Assembly: GCA_045601405.1 (NCBI GenBank)
Contig: JAZRZO010000083.1
Location: forward strand, 1-64,000
Origin: RGIG5612 sp045601405
Lineage (GTDB): Bacteria; Bacillota; Clostridia; Lachnospirales; Lachnospiraceae
Direction: 5' to 3'
Length of the DNA stretch: 64,000 nt
Shown: positions 43,272-52,512 of the stretch, one piece after another
Position numbering within the stretch: the first letter of the stretch is position 1
How the letters are laid out: each line of letters starts with the position of its first letter
The notes under the pieces: model-generated
Databases searched by the model: none
The model's input: only the letters and a program-made list of their open reading frames with translations
Told to the model about the DNA's origin: nothing
Made by a program: the position numbers and the translations under genes

Positions 43272-43589
43272 CTAGGCAATCCATCTGATCACCTGCTCAA
43301 CAACAAATACAGCCGCGCAGGAGGAGATCGCCACAAGAACCATACTTTTTTCAAGATACGAGAGGATGATGGCCACTATAAAGCCTGCCAGACCGGATAT
43401 CATGTAATCCGTCGCGCCGAGTATTGCCGGAAAAGTCATCACGGCAAGGCACGCATAGGGCATATAGTAAAGAAAAGACTTTATAAATCTGTTTTTTATC
43501 TCATGTCTCGCAAGAAGCAGAGGCACAGCTCTTATCAGGTATGTAACTACAGCCATTACGGCAATATATGCATATACGTCAGCGCTCAT
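43272..43589 (-). CDS. azlD: Branched-chain amino acid exporter subunit AzlD
   Basis: About 105 aa with three or four membrane segments. Small partner of AzlC in export of branched-chain amino acids or analogues. 'VTYLIRAVPLLLARHEIKNRFIKSFLYYMPYACLAVMTFPAIL' is typical of the family. The open frame extends to 43637, but the ATG at 43589 with GGAGG eight bases upstream, inside the end of azlC, is the likely start. Overlaps azlC by 11 bases. Confidence 0.9.
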   Translation of the reverse strand: MSADVYAYIAVMAVVTYLIRAVPLLLARHEIKNRFIKSFLYYMPYACLAVMTFPAILGATDYMISGLAGFIVAIILSYLEKSMVLVAISSCAAVFVVEQVIRWIA

Positions 43590-44298
43590 TGCCATCCTCC
43601 CCGACCGGCCGTATGAGCGCCGCCGCCAAAGACACAACCACCGTTACTATAATGATAACAAAACCCTGGGATATCCTGTTAAGCCCGGGAATATATTTAA
43701 AGGCTGCTCCCAGAGCCATGGCAGCACCTATCACTATAAACAGCCCCCTTTTCTTCTTCGCCGCCGGGATGATGACCGCGGTGAACATTCCGTAAATAGC
43801 GACAGAAAGTGCCGAAAGAACAAAGGCAGGAAGTATCTGTCCCGCCACAGCCCCAACTATCGTGCCGGCAGTCCATCCGGGTATAGCAAGAGCCATTGCC
43901 CCGTAGTGAAAAAAGGGACTGGTCTTTTCCGACCGCACAGATGCCACTGCGTATATCTCGTCTGTTATCCCGAATGCCACTAAAAATTTATGCCGGAAAG
44001 GATATGATCTGTCGAGCTTTTGTGAAAGCGAAAAGCTCATCAGGAGATATCTGAGATTTATCACTATCTGATTCAGCGCAATCTCAAGCAGACTGCCCGC
44101 CGTACTTATTACCGAAAGGGCCGCGAACTGCCCCGCACTTGTGAGATTTGTAAGCGACATCAGACCGGACTGCCATACACTCAGACCAGCCTGAGTCGCC
44201 ATTATCCCAAATGTAAAGGACACGGCGAAATAACCCAGTGCTATGGGAATACCGGCCTTCATGCCCATTATAAAGTTCTTACCGTTGCTGTGTTTCAT
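43579..44298 (-). CDS. azlC: Branched-chain amino acid exporter subunit AzlC
   Basis: 239 aa membrane protein with about six segments. Large subunit of the AzlCD permease. Signature: 'GIPIALGYFAVSFTFGIMATQAGLSVWQSGLMSLTNLTSAGQFAAL', then 'NLRYLLMSFSLSQKLD' and 'FGITDEIYAV'. Pairs with azlD, which overlaps its 3-prime end. It lies 39 bases after hemW, possibly at the end of the same operon. No Lrp-type regulator gene is adjacent. Confidence 0.93.
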   Translation of the reverse strand: MKHSNGKNFIMGMKAGIPIALGYFAVSFTFGIMATQAGLSVWQSGLMSLTNLTSAGQFAALSVISTAGSLLEIALNQIVINLRYLLMSFSLSQKLDRSYPFRHKFLVAFGITDEIYAVASVRSEKTSPFFHYGAMALAIPGWTAGTIVGAVAGQILPAFVLSALSVAIYGMFTAVIIPAAKKKRGLFIVIGAAMALGAAFKYIPGLNRISQGFVIIIVTVVVSLAAALIRPVGEDGNER

Positions 44299-44337
44299 AT
44301 GTCAGCTAAAAACGTTCCGGGAGCCCGTCTCATCTTC

Positions 44338-45537
44338 TCAGTTTCCGGTATCAAGCAAAAAGTCCGCAAATACCCGGTTGCTCACATCCACACCCTTATC
44401 CGTCAGAAATACCCTGTCTCCATCTGTATCAATAAGGCCGTCTGCTTTGTTATTCTCTACCACATACGCGTATGTATGATCAAAATCCTGTCCGAAAAGC
44501 TCAAAAAACCTTTTCCTGCTTATCCCCTCAGACAGCCTGAGTCCCAGAAAAATGAACTCCTCCATTTGCTCCTTGTGTGAAAGACGCTCCTCCTCCACCC
44601 TCTCAAAGCCTTTATCGGCTGAGCCTATATATTTATCTATATCCTCTGTATTTTTCCATCTGGTATTTCCCGCCAGGGATGAAGCGCCAAGGCCGAGTCC
44701 AATGTAGTCTGCCCTCTTCCAGTATCCCGTGTTGTGTACGCACTCAAAGCCGGGAACAGCATAGTTGGATATCTCATATCTGACATATCCGCTTTTTTCC
44801 AGAAAATCCTTCGTGGAATGATATATTTCCCGCTCCGCATCCTCATCCGGAACCTCAAGCTCACCTTTTTCATTCATGTCATAAAATGGCGTGCCCTCCT
44901 CCACCATCAGAGAATACGCGCTGATATGCTCAGGCTTTAGGCTTGCCACAAGTGCAAGAGACCTCATCCAGCTGCCTGTTGTCTGATGCGGAAGTGCCTG
45001 CATCATGTCCACGTTGATATTATCAAAGCCCGTCTCTCTTGCGGCTTCAAAACTGTCCATAAAATCCTCAAAGCTGTGAATACGACCTAACGTCTTAAGC
45101 TCTGCCTCTTCAGTTGACTGCAGGCCAAAGCTTATCCGGTTTATCCCCATCTTTTTATAGTTCTTCAGCTTGCTCTTATCAACAGTGCCCGGATTGCATT
45201 CGATGGAAAACTCCGTTTTGGGCCTGATCTTTTTTTTCAGTCCCCAGCCTCTTCTTTTTTCTTTTGTGTCTTTAATATTGAAATATCTGTAAAGTTCGTT
45301 GATCACCTTATCCAACATCCGGACAGGAAGATAAGATGGTGTTCCGCCGCCTATATAAACGGATGCTATCTCCTTACCTGCAAAGATACCGCCGCTGCTT
45401 TTTATCTGCGCACACAGGGCATCTGTATATGCAGCCATCAGATCTTCTTTTCCTGCAAAAGAAAGAAAGTCACAGTAATCGCACTTTCTTACACAGAATG
45501 GGATATGAATATAGATTTCCGGACCGTGATCGTTCAT
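44338..45537 (-). CDS. hemW: Radical SAM heme chaperone HemW
   Basis: About 399 aa. Related to oxygen-independent coproporphyrinogen oxidase but of the HemW branch, which carries heme to enzymes. The cluster motif 'CVRKCDYCDF' has CxxxCxxC without the extra Cys of HemN. 'YIGGGTPSYL', 'ECNPGTVDKSKL', 'GINRISFGLQS' and 'NVDMMQALPHQT' are family motifs. Gene order lepA-hemW is conserved in Firmicutes. Several in-frame ATGs precede 'NDHGPEIYIHIPF'; 45537 is chosen by homology to the usual N terminus. Confidence 0.92.
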   Translation of the reverse strand: MNDHGPEIYIHIPFCVRKCDYCDFLSFAGKEDLMAAYTDALCAQIKSSGGIFAGKEIASVYIGGGTPSYLPVRMLDKVINELYRYFNIKDTKEKRRGWGLKKKIRPKTEFSIECNPGTVDKSKLKNYKKMGINRISFGLQSTEEAELKTLGRIHSFEDFMDSFEAARETGFDNINVDMMQALPHQTTGSWMRSLALVASLKPEHISAYSLMVEEGTPFYDMNEKGELEVPDEDAEREIYHSTKDFLEKSGYVRYEISNYAVPGFECVHNTGYWKRADYIGLGLGASSLAGNTRWKNTEDIDKYIGSADKGFERVEEERLSHKEQMEEFIFLGLRLSEGISRKRFFELFGQDFDHTYAYVVENNKADGLIDTDGDRVFLTDKGVDVSNRVFADFLLDTGN

Positions 45538-45584
45538 GTTGGTCATCCTGCAATATCTTCCTGTATGATCATAGACCATCCCCC

Positions 45585-47390
45585 TCAGCGGTCATCGAGC
45601 TTCAGCACTGACATAAAGGCCTTCTGCGGGATCTCTACACTGCCGACCTGACGCATCCGCTTCTTTCCCTCTTTTTGTTTTTCGAGAAGTTTTTTCTTTC
45701 TTGTGATATCACCGCCGTAGCACTTCGCAAGGACGTCTTTCCGCATTGCCCTTACTGTCTCCCTTGCAATGATCTTGCTGCCGATCGCAGCCTGAACAGG
45801 AATTTCAAAGAGCTGCCGGGGTATCTCTTCTTTTAATTTTTCACACATCCTGCGGCCGCGTTCATAAGCGGTATCCGCATGAACTATAAATGATAGCGCG
45901 TCCACCTCTTCTTTATTCACAAGGATATCAAGTTTTACCAGCTTTGACTGCTCATATCCCTTTAATTCATAATCCAGCGAAGCGTAGCCCCTTGAACGTG
46001 ATTTCAACGCGTCAAAGAAGTCATAGATGATCTCATTAAGAGGCAGGTCATACCTGAGTATAGCTCTGCCTTCTTCTATATACTCTATTTCCTTGTAGAC
46101 TCCGCGCCGTTCCTGACACAGTTCCATGATCGGGCCGATATATTCACTTGTGACCATGATCTCCGCAGAGACCACCGGCTCTTCCATATATTCTATCTCC
46201 GCCGCATCAGGCAGATTTGTAGGGTTGGTCAGATCAAATACCGTGCCGTCCGTTTTATGAACTTTATAGATAACAGAGGGCGCTGTTGTTACAAGGTCCA
46301 GATTATATTCTCTTTCAAGCCTCTCTTCTATTATCTCTAGATGAAGCAGCCCTAAAAACCCGCATCTGAAGCCGAATCCGAGCGCGATAGAAGTCTCCGG
46401 CTCGTAATTCAGCGAAGCATCATTAAGCTGCAGCTTTTCCAATGCGTCTCTAAGGTCTTCATAGTGCGCCCCATCCGCAGGATACATTCCGCAGTATACC
46501 ATTGAATTGACCTTCTTATATCCCGGAAGCGGCTCTGCGCACGGGTTTGCCGCATCTGTTACAGTGTCACCTACCATGGTGTCCCTTACATTCTTGATGG
46601 ACGCGGTAAAATATCCTACCATTCCCGCACTCAGTTCATCACACGGAATAAAGGTTCCTGCACCGAAGTAACCGACCTCAACCACATTAAATGACGCTCC
46701 CGTCGCCATCATCTTCACTTGAGTTCCGGCTTTGACAGTGCCCTCCTTTATGCGGCAGAAAACGATCACGCCCTTGTACTGATCATATATCGAGTCAAAG
46801 ATCAGAGCCTTCAACGGAGCCTTCGGATCTCCGTCCGGCGCAGGGATTCTCTCCGCGATCTGCTCAAGCACCTGATCTATGTTGATGTCGTTCTTTGCCG
46901 ATATCAGCGGGGCATCCTGAGCCTCAAGACCGATAACATCCTCTATCTCCTCAATTACCCTTTCGGGTTCGGCGTTCGGGAGGTCTATCTTGTTTATTAC
47001 CGGGATGACCTCAAGGTCATGGTCTATCGCCATATATACATTGGCAAGAGTCTGTGCCTCTATTCCCTGGGCGGCATCCACCACCAGTACCGCGCCGTCG
47101 CACGCCGCGAGACTTCTTGAAACCTCGTAATTAAAATCCACATGTCCCGGTGTATCGATCAGGTTGTACATATATTCCTGACCGTTCTTTGCCTTGTAGA
47201 TTATCCTTACAGTCTGGGATTTTATCGTAATGCCTCTCTCCCGCTCTAGGTCCATGTTGTCAAGAACCTGCGACTGCATTTCACGGCTCGTTAATACACC
47301 GCAGTTTTCTATGATGCGGTCTGCGAGGGTACTTTTCCCGTGGTCGATATGCGCTATGATACAAAAGTTTCTGATATGCTGCTGATCCAT
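45585..47390 (-). CDS. lepA: Elongation factor 4 (LepA)
   Basis: 601 aa, standard length. Ribosome-associated GTPase that promotes back-translocation or initiation under stress. G motifs: 'AHIDHGKSTLADRI', 'RGITIKSQ', 'DTPGHVDF', 'NKIDLPNA'. The unique C-terminal domain with 'RAMRKDVLAKCYGGDITRKKKLLEKQKEGKKRM' confirms LepA rather than EF-G. Starts 67 bases after argS and is followed by hemW. Confidence 0.97.
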   Translation of the reverse strand: MDQQHIRNFCIIAHIDHGKSTLADRIIENCGVLTSREMQSQVLDNMDLERERGITIKSQTVRIIYKAKNGQEYMYNLIDTPGHVDFNYEVSRSLAACDGAVLVVDAAQGIEAQTLANVYMAIDHDLEVIPVINKIDLPNAEPERVIEEIEDVIGLEAQDAPLISAKNDINIDQVLEQIAERIPAPDGDPKAPLKALIFDSIYDQYKGVIVFCRIKEGTVKAGTQVKMMATGASFNVVEVGYFGAGTFIPCDELSAGMVGYFTASIKNVRDTMVGDTVTDAANPCAEPLPGYKKVNSMVYCGMYPADGAHYEDLRDALEKLQLNDASLNYEPETSIALGFGFRCGFLGLLHLEIIEERLEREYNLDLVTTAPSVIYKVHKTDGTVFDLTNPTNLPDAAEIEYMEEPVVSAEIMVTSEYIGPIMELCQERRGVYKEIEYIEEGRAILRYDLPLNEIIYDFFDALKSRSRGYASLDYELKGYEQSKLVKLDILVNKEEVDALSFIVHADTAYERGRRMCEKLKEEIPRQLFEIPVQAAIGSKIIARETVRAMRKDVLAKCYGGDITRKKKLLEKQKEGKKRMRQVGSVEIPQKAFMSVLKLDDR

Positions 47391-47457
47391 ATTTGCTGCT
47401 TTCTAAATCTTTACCGGGCTGTGTATGTACCGGCATATAACTTACCCTGTTTATGTT

Positions 47458-49227
47458 TTACATGCGTTCGGGCGCTGAAAAGCCCAGCAGATAAATACAC
47501 TGCTCTAAAACATCAAGCGTCAGTTTAAGGAGCCGGATGCAGCTTGCTTTCTTTTCCTCATCCTCCTGCGACAAAATGCGCACCTCATGGTAAAAGCCGT
47601 TAAACGCATCTGCCAGCTCATAGATATAAGCGCAGATCCTGTGCGGAGCAAGCTCCTTATACGCGCTTTCCATAGTATGCGAAAAAGCAGCCAGCTTCAT
47701 CATCAGCTCCTTTTCGCTCTTTTCACCCGTAAATACAACAGGTGCGTCTGCCTCTTTACCGTATTTCTTCAGTATGGATTTTATCCTTACCATAGTATAA
47801 AGTATGTACGGTCCCGTATTCCCCTCGAAGGAGGTGAATTTGTCCATGTCAAAGATATAATCCTTAGTTGCCTGGTTGGAGAGGTCCGCATACTTCAGCG
47901 CTGCAAGACCTACCGTTTTCGCGGTCTCTTCAGCCTCCGCAACGTCAAACTCCCTGTTCTCTTTCATCCTGGCAAGAACCGCCTCGTTGATCTCGGATAT
48001 CAGATCTTCCAGACGCATCACCCCGCCGTCCCTTGTCTTGTACGGCTTCCCGTCTGTTCCGTTCATCGTCCCGAAACCCAGGAAGAAAAGTCTTTCATCC
48101 GCAGGAACGATCCCCGTCTTTTTCGCGGCGCGGAATACCTGCTCAAAATGAAGGCCCTGCCTTTTATCAACTACGTATATGATATTTCCGGGCGCAAAGA
48201 GCTGCATCCTTTCTATCAGTGTTGCAAGGTCAGTTGTGCTGTACAGTGTTGCCCCGTCTGATTTTAAGATCATACAGGGAGGAAGCTCTTTTTTGTCATC
48301 CTCCTGTGCAACATCAACTATCAGTGCGCCGTCACTTTCGTAAGCATAACCATCCGCCTTCATTTTTTCCACCATGTCCGGTATGTATTTCTGGACATCG
48401 CTCTCGCCCTTCCACAGATCAAAATGGACATCAAGATTTTCATAATTCTTTTTCAGATCCGCGAGCGATACATTCATTATGTGACGCCAAAGAGCCATGC
48501 AGCCCCTCTCGCCGCTCTGCAGAAGAGCCGTTGCCTCATGCGCCTCACGAGCAAAGGCCTCATCATATGCCTCGCCTCCGGCTTTACACTTTTTACTCGC
48601 AGCCGGATATATCTCCTCCAGCGCAGATATTGTAAAAGGTGCTTCCTCCGGATACTCTCCTGTAAAATCCTTATCAAAGTAAGGAAGCTCCGGTTCCCTG
48701 TGCCTAAGCTCTGCTATTATCTGTCCCATCTGAAGCCCCCAGTCACCTAAATGGACATCGCCGAGAGTCTCATGGCCCGCATAGACGCATATCCGCTTGA
48801 TGCTCTCACCTATGATTGCGGCTCTTAAATGCCCTATATGCAGGGGCTTTGCGACATTTGGTCCGCCATAGTCCACTATAGTTTTTACGGCACCCTCAAG
48901 CTTTTCATACCCGAAGCGCTCATCGGAAACCATTTCATTCATGTGGGAAGCCAGGACATTTCCGTCCAGATCAAGATTTATAAAGCCGGGGTTAACCGCC
49001 TCCGCCATCGAAAACATGCTGCTTTCACCAAGCCGGTCGCAGACCTCCTGCGCGATCATAAGAGGTGCTTTTTTGCAGGTCTTCGCAAGCGGCATTGCGC
49101 CGTTGCACTGATATTCGCAAAGGTCCGGGCGGTTCGAAACAGACGCAACCACATTTTCAGTCGGGTAACCACAGTCCTCAAAGGCCTTCTTCAGCTCGAG
49201 GCTTATGATATCAAGCAGTTTTTTCAT
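47458..49227 (-). CDS. argS: Arginyl-tRNA synthetase
   Basis: 589 aa class I synthetase. N-terminal Add-1 domain, catalytic core with 'NVAKPLHIGHLRAAIIG' (HIGH) and a C-terminal DALR anticodon-binding domain ('YTMVRIKSILKKYG...APERM' ending in the usual Met). The KMSKS element is not canonical ('YKTRDGGVMRLEDL' region), as in many ArgRS. No T-box leader; the start overlaps the upstream pyrophosphorylase gene by 4 bases. Confidence 0.96.
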   Translation of the reverse strand: MKKLLDIISLELKKAFEDCGYPTENVVASVSNRPDLCEYQCNGAMPLAKTCKKAPLMIAQEVCDRLGESSMFSMAEAVNPGFINLDLDGNVLASHMNEMVSDERFGYEKLEGAVKTIVDYGGPNVAKPLHIGHLRAAIIGESIKRICVYAGHETLGDVHLGDWGLQMGQIIAELRHREPELPYFDKDFTGEYPEEAPFTISALEEIYPAASKKCKAGGEAYDEAFAREAHEATALLQSGERGCMALWRHIMNVSLADLKKNYENLDVHFDLWKGESDVQKYIPDMVEKMKADGYAYESDGALIVDVAQEDDKKELPPCMILKSDGATLYSTTDLATLIERMQLFAPGNIIYVVDKRQGLHFEQVFRAAKKTGIVPADERLFFLGFGTMNGTDGKPYKTRDGGVMRLEDLISEINEAVLARMKENREFDVAEAEETAKTVGLAALKYADLSNQATKDYIFDMDKFTSFEGNTGPYILYTMVRIKSILKKYGKEADAPVVFTGEKSEKELMMKLAAFSHTMESAYKELAPHRICAYIYELADAFNGFYHEVRILSQEDEEKKASCIRLLKLTLDVLEQCIYLLGFSAPERM

Positions 49228-50441
49228 AATCTGACTCCGTTAGCTTCAAGTGCTTTTCTCGCTGTATCAAGCGAATCCACACCATGCATATTCTTTATTG
49301 GCGCAAACTCCTTTGATCTGTCCACCTCAAATACAAGGCAGCCGTCCATCATCTCTATCATATCCAATACAAGAGTTTCAAATTTAAAGCCATTGGGCTC
49401 TTCGGGTTTCACCTGATTGCCATCATCATCTATATGCGGTATCTTTTTCTTTACTATATGAAGAGGCATATCCTTATCGGCAACTTCCTCAAGAGCATCT
49501 ATCCTGAAAAGATAATTGAGGATGACGCCGTAATTGTATGAAAGATCACCCGCGAAGTTTTTTTCCTCCATCATCTCAGGGGTCAGCTCATAATACTCGA
49601 CTATCGAAGGACGTCCGTCCCGCAGGCACATTACGCCAACTTTTTCATCCGGCGCAGCCTTGCTTACCACCTTGGAGCCTATCGGCTCACCTGAGTCTAT
49701 CACCGCGCCAAGGAAAAGAGGATCGCACATCTTCTGCAGAACATTATCAACCGCGAATACATTAAGCCATTCAACGCCCATTTCCTTCACTTTGTCAAGC
49801 AGACCGGCCTTCTGCAGTGAAACAAACCATCCACCATTTCCGTTAGGTGAAAGTGACACCTTGTCTTTTTCCTCAAGATATATCTTTCCTTCAAAATCTG
49901 TTGATGGAGCCATCTCCTGAACAAAAAAGAAAACATATTCTTTGTCGTATCCGAAATAGCTGTGCTCCTCAAAAAAGACTCTTGTTGCTTCATCGTTCTT
50001 ATCGGATGTCATAATGAGCAGAGGTATCATAGCACCCGCAGCGCTTGTTACCTCCAGGAGGTTATTTATCAGACACTCAAAAATAAAAAGCTGTCTTGTA
50101 AGCCCGACATTGAGCGTGCCCTTGGGGCCATCTATTCCCAAACGGGTTCCCTGTCCTCCCGCAAGCAGCACTGCTGCTGCTTTACACTGCTTTATCGCAT
50201 CCGTGCCTATCTCATAAAACCTGTCTTTGCTCTCTGCTATCTCGGTCAGCGTCAATGCGTCAAGCGTGCTTATCTTCCCGGCATTTTCATTTCCCCTGTT
50301 TATATCCACGAGCTCAAAGTCTATCCTCGAGATATCATTAAGAAGTGACCGCTGCCCCATTGGATCAAGCTCGTCATAAAACTTTAACAGCTGCATCTGT
50401 CCGTATCTTGCAAGCTTATCTTCTATTGTTTTTCTGTCCAT
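49224..50441 (-). CDS. UDPGP-type UDP-sugar pyrophosphorylase
   Basis: 405 aa nucleotidyltransferase making a UDP-sugar from UTP and a sugar 1-phosphate. The UTP-binding motif is 'LLAGGQGTRLGIDGPKGTLNVGL'; 'SPNGNGGWFVSLQKAGLLDKV' and 'VFAVDNVLQKMCDPLFLG' are typical of the eukaryote-like UDP-N-acetylglucosamine / UDP-glucose pyrophosphorylase (QRI1/UAP) family, distinct from bacterial GlmU and GalU. The sugar (GlcNAc, Gal/GalNAc or Glc) cannot be decided by eye. Overlaps argS by 4 bases. Probably supplies cell-surface glycan synthesis. Confidence 0.88.
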   Translation of the reverse strand: MDRKTIEDKLARYGQMQLLKFYDELDPMGQRSLLNDISRIDFELVDINRGNENAGKISTLDALTLTEIAESKDRFYEIGTDAIKQCKAAAVLLAGGQGTRLGIDGPKGTLNVGLTRQLFIFECLINNLLEVTSAAGAMIPLLIMTSDKNDEATRVFFEEHSYFGYDKEYVFFFVQEMAPSTDFEGKIYLEEKDKVSLSPNGNGGWFVSLQKAGLLDKVKEMGVEWLNVFAVDNVLQKMCDPLFLGAVIDSGEPIGSKVVSKAAPDEKVGVMCLRDGRPSIVEYYELTPEMMEEKNFAGDLSYNYGVILNYLFRIDALEEVADKDMPLHIVKKKIPHIDDDGNQVKPEEPNGFKFETLVLDMIEMMDGCLVFEVDRSKEFAPIKNMHGVDSLDTARKALEANGVRL

Positions 50442-50516
50442 TTCCTACTCCTCTCTGATGGTATTTAAAAGAGGGCCCCTTCCGTGCGTGATATTCGCGA
50501 CATCCGAAAGCCCCTG

Positions 50517-51056
50517 CTAAAACTCTATTCCGCGTCTTGCCGGTATTCCTTCATCAAACGGGTGCTTAACCTTTTTTATCTCTGATATATAGTCCGCCTG
50601 CTCTGCGATCTCCTGAAGCGGTTCTCTGCCCGTCATTATCACTTCCAGTGTGTCGGGCTTGTTCGCGAGAAAATCCACAAGCACATCAACATCTACAAGT
50701 CCCAGACGGGCCGCCGCCATTATCTCATCAAGCATCAGAACATCCGCGTATTCGGCAACCGCAGTATTCAGGGCAGTCTTAAGCATATTGTCATAATACC
50801 TGCGCGCTGAGGCCTTCTTTTCCTCATCATCTATCCACTTGTTGGAAAAGCCGAATATCTCATCGTTTTCTATAACTGTTATCTCCGGCATCCTCGCGAT
50901 CGCATTCAGTTCCGCTGAGCGGTTGAGCTTTAAGAATCTTGCCAGAACAACCTTGAGCCCCGCGCCGGCAGCACGGAAGCACAGGCCGAGACCTGCAGTA
51001 GTTTTGCCCTTTCCATCACCTGTATAGATATGTATCAGTCCTTTATCGGATCCCAT
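50517..51056 (-). CDS. cobO: Corrinoid adenosyltransferase (CobO/CobA type)
   Basis: 179 aa P-loop enzyme that adenosylates cob(I)alamin or precursor corrinoids from ATP. Walker A variant 'GDGKGKTTAGLG' and 'VLMLDEIMAAARLGLV', then 'EVIMTGR' near the end, define the BtuR/CobO family. It overlaps the gltX end by 14 bases. No other cobalamin gene is in the window, so it likely serves salvage and B12-dependent enzymes encoded elsewhere. Confidence 0.93.
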   Translation of the reverse strand: MGSDKGLIHIYTGDGKGKTTAGLGLCFRAAGAGLKVVLARFLKLNRSAELNAIARMPEITVIENDEIFGFSNKWIDDEEKKASARRYYDNMLKTALNTAVAEYADVLMLDEIMAAARLGLVDVDVLVDFLANKPDTLEVIMTGREPLQEIAEQADYISEIKKVKHPFDEGIPARRGIEF

Positions 51057-52500
51057 TTTTCAGCTTTTCTATTCCTTTCCTGATCCGTCTGAGAGACTCT
51101 TCCTTTCCCAGTATCTCCATTATCTCAAAAGCGCCTCCCGGTGTGGACTGCTTTCCCGAAACCGCTGTCCTTAACGGCCACAAAACCTTTCCGTTCTTAA
51201 CTTCCTTCTTTGTTATATAGTCCATTATCACATCATGAAGTGCGTCCAGAGAATAATCCTGCTGTTCCTCCAGTATAGGCAGCGTCTCCTCCAGAACCTC
51301 CAGGGAGCTTTCGCTGTCTGTCTTCATTTTTTTATGGGTATACATAGCTATATCATAATCCGAAAGTTCGTTAAAGAAGTCTGTCATCTCTGTTATTTCC
51401 GGGAAGGTCTCTATCCTGGTCTTAACAAGCTCCAGTATCTTATCTTTATCCACATCGGCTTTAACCACTTCATCCAGGAACGGTCCTGCTATTTCCCTGA
51501 ACCTGTCGAAGTCCATATTTTTTATGTATTCACCGTTCATCCAGCGAAGCTTTACCATATCAAACACAGCCGGAGCCTTATTGATCCGTCCGTAGTCAAA
51601 TACTTTTTTCAGCTCTTCAAGCGAGAAAATCTCTTCCGTGCCTTCCGGGCTCCAGCCCAGAAGCGCTATGAAGTTCAGGATCGCCTCCGGAAGAAAACCC
51701 TGCTCTATAAGGTCTTCAAAGGATGAGTGACCGCTCCTCTTGCTGAGCTTATGATGCTCCTCATCCGTTATCAGCGGAAGATGGACAAATACGGGCGCCT
51801 CCCATCCGAACGCATCGTACAGCCTGATATATTTCGGGGTTGATGAAAGGTACTCATTCCCCCTGACCACATGTGTTATCCCCATAAGATGGTCGTCCAC
51901 AACATTTGCAAAGTTATAGGTCGGGAATCCGTCCGACTTGATAAGTATCATGTCATCAAGCTCGGAATTCTCAACTGTTATCGGCCCGTAGATATCATCA
52001 TTGAATGTTGTAGTCCCTTCCCCGGGAACATTCTGCCTTATAACAAATGGCTCGCCGGATGCTGCTCTTTTTTCCGCCTCGTCTTTATCAATGGAAAGAC
52101 AGTGCTTGTCATAAAGCATTATCTCTTTGCCTGCTATATTCTGCTTCAGACCATCCAGCCTTTCCTTTGTGCAGAAACAGTAGTAGGCTTCACCCGTTTC
52201 AATGAGCTTCTTCGCGTGTTCCATATATATACCGGCTTTGACACGCTCGGACTGCACATATGGGCCGCACTCACCGGGCTTTTCCGGACCTTCGTCATAA
52301 TCCAGCCCTGCCTTTTTCAGTGTGCTGTAAATGATCTCAAGAGCGCCTTCAAACAGACGCTCCTGATCCGTATCTTCTATACGAAGTATAAAGTCTCCGC
52401 CTTCCCGGCGTGCTATAAGGTATTCATACAGTGCCGTCCTCAGGTTTCCCACATGCATTTTCCCCGTAGGGCTTGGCGCGTATCTGGTTCTGATCTTCAT
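51043..52500 (-). CDS. gltX: Glutamyl-tRNA synthetase
   Basis: 485 aa class I synthetase. The HIGH-like motif is 'RYAPSPTGKMHVGNLRTALYEY' and the KMSKS-like motif 'HKLSKRSGHSSFEDL'. The C-terminal anticodon-binding helical domain is full length. In organisms lacking glnS it also charges tRNA-Gln for amidotransfer; I cannot tell here. Starts 12 bases after asd and overlaps cobO. Confidence 0.96.
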   Translation of the reverse strand: MKIRTRYAPSPTGKMHVGNLRTALYEYLIARREGGDFILRIEDTDQERLFEGALEIIYSTLKKAGLDYDEGPEKPGECGPYVQSERVKAGIYMEHAKKLIETGEAYYCFCTKERLDGLKQNIAGKEIMLYDKHCLSIDKDEAEKRAASGEPFVIRQNVPGEGTTTFNDDIYGPITVENSELDDMILIKSDGFPTYNFANVVDDHLMGITHVVRGNEYLSSTPKYIRLYDAFGWEAPVFVHLPLITDEEHHKLSKRSGHSSFEDLIEQGFLPEAILNFIALLGWSPEGTEEIFSLEELKKVFDYGRINKAPAVFDMVKLRWMNGEYIKNMDFDRFREIAGPFLDEVVKADVDKDKILELVKTRIETFPEITEMTDFFNELSDYDIAMYTHKKMKTDSESSLEVLEETLPILEEQQDYSLDALHDVIMDYITKKEVKNGKVLWPLRTAVSGKQSTPGGAFEIMEILGKEESLRRIRKGIEKLKNGIR

Positions 52501-52512
52501 TCGTTCTCCACC

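Noticed and set aside
43146..43616. 156-aa plus-strand open frame
   Set aside because: It is the antisense shadow of azlD extended into the AT-rich spacer and has no protein-like composition.
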